From Enterocloster bolteae (GTDB lineage Bacteria; Bacillota; Clostridia; Lachnospirales; Lachnospiraceae): a stretch of DNA of 64,000 nucleotides. A program made the translations under genes and the position numbers. Shown one piece after another: positions 26,308-32,064 of the stretch. Below the pieces are notes generated by a model that was given only the letters and a program-made list of their open reading frames with translations, made no database searches and was not told where the DNA came from. The DNA is taken from positions 6,506,177-6,570,176 of the forward strand of contig NZ_CP022464.2 of NCBI RefSeq assembly GCF_002234575.2, read 5' to 3'. Within the stretch, counting starts at the first letter, position 1, and each line of letters starts with the position of its first letter.

Positions 26308-27642
26308 CTACACGATGCCCTGTCCCAGCATAGCCTCAACCACCTTCTCAAATCCGGCGATATTAGCACCAGCCACATAGTTGCCCGCAACCTGGTAACG
26401 CTCTGCTGCCTCTGATACCTTTGCAAAAATATTTACCATGATGGTGTGAAGCTTATCGTCCACTTCCTCAAAGGACCATGACATTCTTAAGGCGTTCTGG
26501 CTCTGCTCCAGTCCGGAAGTTGCCACGCCGCCTGCATTGGCAGCCTTACCCGGCATAAAGAGAATCTTCTTCTCCACAAACAAATCTGTGGCTTCCCTGG
26601 TGGACGGCATGTTAGCGCCCTCTGCCACTGCAAAGCATCCGTTGGCGAGAAGTGTCTGGGCATCTTCCAGATTCAGCTCATTCTGGGTTGCGCAGGGAAG
26701 AGCGATATCACATGGGATGCTCCAGATTCCTCTTCCCTCTGTATACACTGCGGTTGGGACCTCATCTACATACTCCTTGATACGTCCTCTGCGTACTTCC
26801 TTGATTTCCTTCACAATATCCAGCTGAATGCCGTCCTTGTCATAGATATAACCGTTGGAATCGCTTAAAGCCACTACCTTTGCTCCCAGCTGCTGTGCCT
26901 TCTCAGTTGCGTAGATGGCCACATTGCCGGAACCGGATACAACGATGGTTTTGCCTGCCATATCCTTGCCGTTGTGCTTTAACATCTCATCCAGAATGTA
27001 TACCAGGCCATATCCGGTTGCCTGTGTCCTGGCCAGGGAACCGCCAAAGGTAAGTCCCTTGCCTGTAAGTACGCCCTCATACAATCCTGTGATTCTCTTA
27101 TACTGTCCAAAGAGGTATCCCACTTCCCTGCCGCCTACACCGATATCTCCGGCCGGGATATCCGTATCCTTGCCAATGTGGCGGTACAGCTCTGTCATGA
27201 AGCTCTGGCAGAAAGCCATGACCTCGCGGTCTGATTTGCCTTTGGGATCGAAGTTGGAACCGCCCTTGCCTCCGCCCATGGGAAGGCCTGTCAGGGAGTT
27301 TTTAAGTGTCTGCTCAAAACCGAGAAACTTGAGAATGCTCTGGTTTACAGATGGATGGAAACGCAGGCCGCCCTTATATGGTCCTATGGCGCTGTTGAAC
27401 TGGATCCTGTATCCCTTGTTCACCTGGACAGCTCCATTGTCATCTACCCACGGTACCCTGAAAGATACAATTCTTTCCGGCTCCGTGAAACGTTCAAGAA
27501 TACCTTCCCTGCGGTATTTTTCCTCATTGGCATCAATGACCAGCTTTAAGGAATCCAGTACTTCCTTGACAGCCTGATGAAACTCCGGCTCACCCGGGTT
27601 CTGTGCTACTACTCTCTCATAAATCTCATCAACGTATGACAT
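26308..27642 (-). CDS. gdhA: NADP-type glutamate dehydrogenase
   Basis: 444 residues from MSYVDEIYERV; AGGAGG is 9 bases upstream and the frame above 27642 is non-coding leader. Substrate and catalytic lysines are in AIGPYKGGLRFHPSVNQ (about Lys90) and LPMGGGKGGSNFDPKGKSD (about Lys126); the dinucleotide site is IVVSGSGNVAIYA. This is the E. coli GdhA / Clostridium symbiosum hexameric class, used for ammonia assimilation in many gut Clostridia. Members of this class can use NADP or NAD, so cofactor is inferred. It is monocistronic, with a consensus promoter 82 bases upstream and a terminator adjoining an insertion sequence. Confidence 0.93.
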   Translation of the reverse strand: MSYVDEIYERVVAQNPGEPEFHQAVKEVLDSLKLVIDANEEKYRREGILERFTEPERIVSFRVPWVDDNGAVQVNKGYRIQFNSAIGPYKGGLRFHPSVNQSILKFLGFEQTLKNSLTGLPMGGGKGGSNFDPKGKSDREVMAFCQSFMTELYRHIGKDTDIPAGDIGVGGREVGYLFGQYKRITGLYEGVLTGKGLTFGGSLARTQATGYGLVYILDEMLKHNGKDMAGKTIVVSGSGNVAIYATEKAQQLGAKVVALSDSNGYIYDKDGIQLDIVKEIKEVRRGRIKEYVDEVPTAVYTEGRGIWSIPCDIALPCATQNELNLEDAQTLLANGCFAVAEGANMPSTREATDLFVEKKILFMPGKAANAGGVATSGLEQSQNALRMSWSFEEVDDKLHTIMVNIFAKVSEAAERYQVAGNYVAGANIAGFEKVVEAMLGQGIV

Positions 27643-27723
27643 TTCAATCGACCTCCTGGATTTTTGTTTGTGAAGTGTGGGGATGCTGTGCCGGCAGTGG
27701 GTCCGGCACACACTTTAGGAAAA

Positions 27724-27752
27724 GTATAACAAGTTAATATGTTAAAGTCAAG
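27724..27752 (-). promoter_or_regulatory. gdhA promoter
   Basis: On the - strand TTGACT (27752-27747), a 17-base spacer and TATACT (27729-27724). Confidence 0.7.
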
Positions 27753-27852
27753 AAGTATGTAAACCGATTTTCGAAATCACTGTAGCCGGATTTTCCGCGG
27801 TTTTACCGGATGTTTCATCATTTACCACCTGAAATCGGTCCGGAACTCCACT

Positions 27853-28131
27853 TCACCCCTTTGGCCGCTCCAGACAGAACAGCTTCTTATTCTCTGAACC
27901 GCACTGCGTCACCTTAAAATTAAGCAGGTTTCCTTCCTCGGTCCAGAACTCCATGGCATCCAGAATCCGCGTCACCGTGGACCGGTTCATAAGCTGTTCC
28001 TTTTCCATGGCAAAGGGTCCGAACTCCCTGTTGACAAACTCTGTTATCTCCGTAACGGAAAGAGGTCTTTCCTTTGTGGCATGATTCTCCAGGATATTAA
28101 CAATCAATAATGGAAACATGGTCTGATGCAT
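27853..28131 (-). CDS. Small winged-helix-like protein
   Basis: 92 residues from MHQTMFPLLIVNILENHA; GAGGAAG lies 6 bases before this ATG, whereas the two starts further upstream have no ribosome site. The sequence LLIVNILENHATKERPLSVTEITEFVNREFGPFAMEKEQLMNRSTVTRILDAMEF resembles the N-terminal winged helix of clostridial WYL regulators, but no WYL domain follows and the end (GSENKKLFCLERPKG) is complete. It may be a free-standing DNA-binding protein. It lies downstream of the tRNA/42-aa cluster, after a terminator. Family not firmly identified. Confidence 0.6.
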   Translation of the reverse strand: MHQTMFPLLIVNILENHATKERPLSVTEITEFVNREFGPFAMEKEQLMNRSTVTRILDAMEFWTEEGNLLNFKVTQCGSENKKLFCLERPKG

Positions 28132-28156
28132 GTGAATCTTCCTCGCTTTCCGCATC

Positions 28157-28182
28157 AAAAAAGGGCCTGCCTGGGGCCCTTT
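28157..28182 (-). terminator. Terminator after the tRNA / 42-aa ORF unit
   Basis: aagggcc / ggccctt stem followed on the - strand by TTTTTTG. It lies about 50 bases past the stop codon of the 42-residue ORF and just before the small winged-helix gene. Confidence 0.75.
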
Positions 28183-28232
28183 GTACCATGTTCGCTAAAA
28201 GTTCATAAAACGTATTTATGAATCGTTTCGTC

Positions 28233-28361
28233 TTATCCCGGGCTTTGGCAGTTCCTGTTTTCAGTTACACCAATCCGTCCGCTGCCATAGCATGAATAAC
28301 TGCTGGCACCGGACTTCCCATAACTATATAACCTTACCTTTATAAACACTGCTTCTGCCAT
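28233..28361 (-). CDS. Uncharacterised 42-residue protein
   Basis: The ATG is preceded by AAGGAGAGCATT, a near-perfect ribosome site, and the frame gives a 42-residue basic, Gly/Ser/Tyr-rich peptide beginning MAEAVFIKVRLYSYGK and ending in a Gly/Arg/Asn-rich tail with two cysteines overall. It lies 52 bases downstream of tRNA-Ser and is followed by a terminator, so it may be on the same transcript as the tRNAs. I do not recognise a family. The strong ribosome site and isolation argue that it is real; its length leaves doubt. Confidence 0.5.
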   Translation of the reverse strand: MAEAVFIKVRLYSYGKSGASSYSCYGSGRIGVTENRNCQSPG

Positions 28362-28412
28362 AATGCTCTCCTTCCGATTATGAGTATACACTTTTTCTTC
28401 CAAATTTGTCAA

Positions 28413-28501
28413 CGCAGATGGGAGGATTCGGACCTCCGGACCGGTTACTGCCGGCCTGCTCCTTAGCGGGGAGCCGCATTCGACCACTCTGCCACATCTG
28501 C
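28413..28501 (-). tRNA. tRNA-Ser(GCT), atypical T-loop
   Basis: Acceptor gcagatg / catctgc with discriminator G, D arm GCA-loop-TGC with GG in the loop, anticodon stem GCTCC/GGAGC with loop CCGCTAA (anticodon GCT), long variable arm GCCGG/CCGGT as expected for serine, and T arm GGAGG/CCTCC. CCA is not encoded. The T-loop reads TCCGAAT: position 55 is C where nearly all tRNAs have T (pseudouridine). All stems pair, so it should fold, but the loop is unusual. Confidence 0.9.
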
Positions 28502-28506
28502 TGATT

Positions 28507-28539
28507 GCGCGCCCATGCCTTATCCTGGTATGGGCGCGC
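28507..28539. other. Hairpin between the two tRNA genes
   Basis: 13-bp GC-rich stem gcgcgcccatgcc / ggtatgggcgcgc (one G-U) with a 7-base loop, 5 bases from the 5' end of tRNA-Ser on the - strand. There is no U-run on either side, so it is not an ordinary terminator; processing of a tRNA precursor is a possible role. Confidence 0.6.
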
Positions 28540-28566
28540 CCGGAACCTGTCTGTTAACAGTCCTGA

Positions 28567-28654
28567 TGCGCCGGGTTGGATTCGAGCCAACAATGTTCAC
28601 CACCTGGGTCACGGTTTTACAGACCGCTTGCTTCAGCCATTTGCATACCGGCGC
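28567..28654 (-). tRNA. tRNA-Tyr(GTA), atypical T-loop
   Basis: Acceptor gcgccgg / ccggcgc with discriminator A, anticodon stem GCGGT/ACCGT with loop CTGTAAA (anticodon GTA), a 19-base variable region as expected for bacterial tyrosine tRNA, and T arm GTTGG/CCAAC. CCA is not encoded. Odd features: the T-loop reads CTCGAAT (C at position 54 instead of T) and the D stem starts with T10-A25 rather than G10-C25. It lies 130 bases downstream of the SPFH gene on the same strand. Confidence 0.88.
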
Positions 28655-28662
28655 TTATGGAG

Positions 28663-28681
28663 GGAGGCCGGGGAGGCCTCC
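28663..28681. other. Hairpin upstream of tRNA-Tyr
   Basis: Perfect 7-bp stem GGAGGCC / GGCCTCC with a 5-base loop, 8 bases from the tRNA 5' end. It has no U-run. The remaining 100 bases up to the SPFH stop codon show no gene. Confidence 0.5.
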
Positions 28682-28785
28682 GTTCTCTTATGTCAGTACT
28701 ATAGCATATGGACCTGGGCAAATTTGCATTATTTTTAAATTAACCCGGCATTCCCATTCCTGTACACCATTATCCCTGTATACCG

Positions 28786-29898
28786 TTAATCCTGCACCCC
28801 GGCCAGCTCTGCCAGCTGCTCCAGCACGCCTTTACCGCCGTTAAGGGATATATTGCCCACCTTGTCGCAGATCTTCTCCAGATACTCCATCTCCTTCAGC
28901 TTGAACAGGGTGCGGTTTTCATCCATAAGCCTGGCAGTGTTTAAAAGGCTTCTGGTGGAAGCCACTTCCTCCCGCCGCATGATGACATTGGCCTGGGCCT
29001 TTTTTTCTGCCATCAGCACGGTATTCATGATTTCCCTTATCTCTCCCGGAAGGATAATGTCCTTGATACCTGCCCCGGTTATCTCCACGCAGTATTCCTC
29101 CTGATACTCCTTTAGCTTATCCAGCACAAATCTTCCGATTTCCTCCTTCTGTTCCAGGAGCTCATCCAGCCTGTACCGCCCCACATATTCCCGCAGTTTC
29201 AGCTGGACATAGGTATAGAGCTGGGAAGCCACCCCCTCTACGGTCTGAACCAGCTTCTCCGGATTGGTAATCCGGTAATTGCAGATTATATTTAACCGCA
29301 CAGCCACCTTATCTGCGGTAAGGATTTCCTGGCCGGAGATGTCAAGCTGCTGGATCTTCATGTTGAAAACTTTGCAGGTAACCTCCCTTCCGTAATTCCA
29401 GAAGTAATAGGTTCCTGTGTCCAGTTTCTTTTCATAGCAGTTGTCAAAATACAAAAGACCTGTCTCTCCGTCCTTTATAACTATTTTCTTATAGTACTTG
29501 GATGGCATCAGATCCATATACATCCGGGGAAGGGTATCCTCCATATAAGGCTGTGTTATGTCGATGAGCCGGAATTCATTTTTCTCAAATACATTCCAGT
29601 ACAATGTCTCAGGCTTTGTGATTACTTCCCTGTACGCCTTATTCACAAACCGGAGAGCTATGCACTCGTCCGGCAGCACTGCCTTCACTACCCTGGAGGC
29701 AAACTTTTCATCCTTCATGAGGATTTCCTCCGGTATTCCGCACGTTTTGACTTCCCCTGTCATAGGCACTGTCTGTACCTCATATCCCAACATGTTCAGG
29801 TAAGAATACCTGCCTGCTGTCAGCAGTTCCACGAACCGGCCGTCCTTCATCAGGTAGCCGCATTCCTGCTCTTTGATTATATATTTCTTTATCATCAT
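28786..29898 (-). CDS. SPFH/band-7 (slipin-like) protein without a membrane segment
   Basis: 370 residues from MMIKKYIIKEQE, with GAGGG 8 bases upstream; a longer frame to 30054 runs through structured leader. The SPFH core spans about residues 10-280: TCKVFNMKIQQLDISGQEILTADKVAVRLNIICNYRITNPEKLVQTVEG, then LREYVGRYRLDELLEQKEEIGRFVLDKLKEYQEEYCVEITGAGIKDIILPGEIREIMN. A helical, coiled-coil-prone tail follows. Classical slipins have an N-terminal hydrophobic hairpin; none is visible, so this form may be soluble or peripheral. It follows rtcB and the tRNA-like region on the same strand, implying a role as oligomeric scaffold in RNA repair. Molecular activity unknown. Confidence 0.8.
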   Translation of the reverse strand: MMIKKYIIKEQECGYLMKDGRFVELLTAGRYSYLNMLGYEVQTVPMTGEVKTCGIPEEILMKDEKFASRVVKAVLPDECIALRFVNKAYREVITKPETLYWNVFEKNEFRLIDITQPYMEDTLPRMYMDLMPSKYYKKIVIKDGETGLLYFDNCYEKKLDTGTYYFWNYGREVTCKVFNMKIQQLDISGQEILTADKVAVRLNIICNYRITNPEKLVQTVEGVASQLYTYVQLKLREYVGRYRLDELLEQKEEIGRFVLDKLKEYQEEYCVEITGAGIKDIILPGEIREIMNTVLMAEKKAQANVIMRREEVASTRSLLNTARLMDENRTLFKLKEMEYLEKICDKVGNISLNGGKGVLEQLAELAGVQD

Positions 29899-29940
29899 AT
29901 CTGAATCCCTCATTATTATGAATCTGTAAAATTTGTTTGA

Positions 29941-30244
29941 TGGAAAAGGCGGATGCCCGGCTCCATCCTCCTGCTGCGGGCTTCTGCTTAAGCACATCCT
30001 GGAAGGGCTGGGCGTTACGGCCCTACCCGGATCCGATCCGTAATGCGCTGACACGCATTCCGTACAGGCTCCATCCGAACGGGAAACACTTTATCATCCG
30101 GCCTATCCGGATTGACCGTATTTCTGGCCCGGCCCATTTTGTGCGGTATCCGCAGCCGCGCTGGGCCGCAGAAGAACTGCCTTTCCCTGTTTTAAACAGG
30201 TTCGGCAGGAGCGAAGGCATCCCTTCTCCTTCCTGGAGACATTT
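29941..30244 (-). other. Structured non-coding region upstream of the SPFH gene
   Basis: About 300 bases without a credible ORF but packed with perfect or near-perfect hairpins on the - strand: GCAG-TTCTT-CTGC (30180-30168), TGCGG-ATA-CCGCA within a GGCCCA/TGGGCC stem (30168-30127), ATCCGG-ATAGG-CCGGAT (about 30112-30096), AATGCG-TGTCAG-CGCATT (30059-30042), and GGATG/CATCC followed by GCCTTTT (29968-29944), which resembles a weak terminator just before the SPFH start. It could be the tail of a long ncRNA or a leader controlling the SPFH gene. Confidence 0.45.
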
Positions 30245-30360
30245 GGTTATGTCATCATTTTTAATGATTGCTATACCCACTTAGCTACGTGTTATCATAC
30301 ACGGCGGGAGTCGAACCCGCGACACATCATCCTAAAAAACTGCAGATTGCCGGCATACCC
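30245..30360 (-). ncRNA. Permuted tRNA-like RNA, Y-RNA (YrlA-like) candidate
   Basis: Read on the - strand in order: ATGAT (30330-30326); 5-base variable loop GTGTC; T arm GCGGG-TTCGACT-CCCGC (30320-30304); closed acceptor-like hairpin CGTGT-ATGATA-ACACG (30303-30288); TA; D arm GCTA-AGTGGGTA-TAGC (30285-30270); A; then ATCAT (30268-30264), which pairs with the first ATGAT. Numbered as a tRNA it keeps U8, A14, G15-C48, G18G19, A21, U54-U55-C56-R57-A58 and a purine at 26. So it is a tRNA opened at the anticodon loop and closed at the acceptor end. Outer pairing continues as TTTTT/AAAAA and GGGTATG/CATAACC (30360-30354 with 30251-30245). ATCAT could alternatively pair with a nearby downstream ATGAT. 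Transcript ends are unknown. Confidence 0.7.
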
Positions 30361-30439
30361 TTGAACCACAGGCCGGGCACCGGGGAGTCCCAGGAAGTAA
30401 ACTCCGCCTCTTAAGGCAAACTGCCGATATTTATGTAGG

Positions 30440-30479
30440 GCAGGCCTCCCGTCCCTCTGACGGGCGCCTGCTTGTTTTT
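30440..30479 (+). terminator. Terminator-like hairpin facing the + strand, beside rtcB
   Basis: Stem GCAGGC-CCCGTC / GACGGG-GCCTGC with a 5-base loop, followed on the + strand by TTGTTTTTC. No + strand gene precedes it; on the - strand it is just downstream of rtcB and lacks a U-run. It may end an antisense transcript or be a structural or processing element of the rtcB transcript. Confidence 0.45.
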
Positions 30480-30508
30480 CCCCGGCCCCGGCATACTGCC
30501 GCGGCCTT

Positions 30509-31744
30509 CTATCCTTTCACCACGCCTATTGTCTTAAGGCGCTTCACAGGCACCACCAGATCCTGCTGGTTATCCATGACCTCCTCAATATTCTTATAGG
30601 CAAACCGGCTCTCCTCCGCCACATCGGCCTTTCCCTTTTTACCCAGAATCACACCCTGTTTCTGTAAATCCAGAATGACTTCCTCACAGGAAAATGCCGC
30701 CATGGCACCTTTTCTTGAATACTGCCGCCCGGCTCCATGGGATGAAGAGCAGAAGCTCTCCTGGTTTCCCTTTCCCATGACCACATAGCTGTAAGAACCC
30801 ATGGCCCCCGGAATAACGGCTAATTCTCCGTTCTGAGCGCTGACAGCGCCCTTCCTGTGGACCCATACATCCTTCCCATAGTGGTTTTCAAAGGAAGCGT
30901 AATTGTGGTGGCAGTTTATGTCGTGGGAAAACTCCAGTGAAAGTTCGGTATACTTTCCAATCCATTTTTCCAGAATGGCCTTCACGGCTAACATCATCTT
31001 TTCCCTGTTCTCTTTGGCAAAATCCATGGAAAGCTGCATCCAGTTAAGGTATTGTTTGCCCTCTCTGGTATCCACCGGCAGGAAGGCCAGCCTGTATTCA
31101 TCGGGCACAGCGCTGAACCATTTCTGGTTTAGCTGTCTTGCCTTATAGTGGAAGTAATCGCAGACAGACTTTCCGAAGTGACGGCTTCCCGAGTGAATCA
31201 TTACAGCCAGATAACCGTCGTCATCCTCCTGGAGCTCAATGAAATGATTCCCGCCTCCCAGCGTACCAATTTGGTAATATCCCGCCTCCAGCTGTCCTAA
31301 GAGCTCCCCATCCTCCTCATACCGGTCCATTTCCTCCAAAGCACCGTCCATGGTATAGCTGGGCATCATGGTCTTATGGTGTGCAAATCCCACCGGCACG
31401 TTGCGCATGATATCACCTATGACAGCCTGGAGGAGGGAGCCGTTGCCCGTGATAACCTCCCTGATATCAGCCACCTTAATGTTGGTCTCGGTATAAGCCA
31501 TACCGCAGCCGATGTCCACACCCACTGCATTGGGAATCACCACGCCGTCTGCTGCAATAACACCTCCAATGGGCATTCCCATTCCGGCGTGTGTATCCGG
31601 CATCAGACTGACCCACTTATGAAGGAAAGGCAGCTGTGAAAGATGATATGCCTGTTCCAGACAGCTTCCTTCCAAATCCTCTCGTTCCTTAAGCCATACC
31701 CTTACAGGAACCTTCATCTTTTCTTTTTCATACATCACAAACAT
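30509..31744 (-). CDS. rtcB: RtcB-family RNA ligase (3'-phosphate/5'-OH)
   Basis: Joins RNA 2',3'-cyclic phosphate or 3'-phosphate ends to 5'-OH ends using GTP and Mn2+. 411 residues from MFVMYEKEK (AAAGGA about 10 bases upstream; the GTG at 31753 overlaps it). Metal and active-site motifs are complete: LMPDTHAGMGMPIGGV, VDIGCGM (about Cys80), GGGNHF (about His167), HSGSRH (about His184), CHHNYA (about His280), HRKGA, and SSSHGAGR with the guanylylated histidine (about His336). First gene of a - strand set with a tRNA-like RNA, an SPFH protein and tRNA genes, and divergent from two WYL regulators. The ~410-residue length matches compact RtcB paralogues. No RtcA or archease gene is visible. 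Confidence 0.95.
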   Translation of the reverse strand: MFVMYEKEKMKVPVRVWLKEREDLEGSCLEQAYHLSQLPFLHKWVSLMPDTHAGMGMPIGGVIAADGVVIPNAVGVDIGCGMAYTETNIKVADIREVITGNGSLLQAVIGDIMRNVPVGFAHHKTMMPSYTMDGALEEMDRYEEDGELLGQLEAGYYQIGTLGGGNHFIELQEDDDGYLAVMIHSGSRHFGKSVCDYFHYKARQLNQKWFSAVPDEYRLAFLPVDTREGKQYLNWMQLSMDFAKENREKMMLAVKAILEKWIGKYTELSLEFSHDINCHHNYASFENHYGKDVWVHRKGAVSAQNGELAVIPGAMGSYSYVVMGKGNQESFCSSSHGAGRQYSRKGAMAAFSCEEVILDLQKQGVILGKKGKADVAEESRFAYKNIEEVMDNQQDLVVPVKRLKTIGVVKG

Positions 31745-31992
31745 ATATCTCACATCCTTTCTTCTTCACTCTGTACGCCGTCAATGGATGATTGGGATGA
31801 ATCCCGCCCTGCCGGCGCCGTGGTAATCTGTCTTACCGTTCATATATTTGCGTATGTATCTTAACTACATGCTTATAATACTCAATTTTAACGTGGTTAT
31901 CATTTAAAAAAAGTTGCGAACTTCCATTATTTACTATAATATCTATACTAACGTTTAAATTGAACGTATGCTGTAAGAACAGGTGTGTCAGC

Positions 31993-32020
31993 TTGACAAA
32001 ATAGAACATTACATTAAAAT
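31993..32020 (+). promoter_or_regulatory. Promoter of the WYL gene pair
   Basis: TTGACA (31993-31998), a 16-base spacer and TAAAAT (32015-32020), 45 bases before the first WYL start codon. The 320-base divergent region is AT-rich and contains three AACGT copies (31890, 31950 and 31963; the last two 13 bases apart), possible regulator sites. A clear rtcB promoter was not identified. Confidence 0.6.
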
Positions 32021-32064
32021 GATAGATAAAACAGTCGGAAATCCACGGACAGGAGGGGACATAT

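Noticed and set aside
28505..28844. Frames of 77 and 109 residues on the + strand
   Set aside because: They run antisense through tRNA-Tyr and the tRNA hairpins and lack ribosome sites.
30297..30372. Ordinary tRNA gene using the T arm at 30304-30320
   Set aside because: The sequence 5' of this T arm offers no strand matching CGTGTAT and no normal anticodon arm. The partner D arm lies 3' of it, which led to the permuted model.
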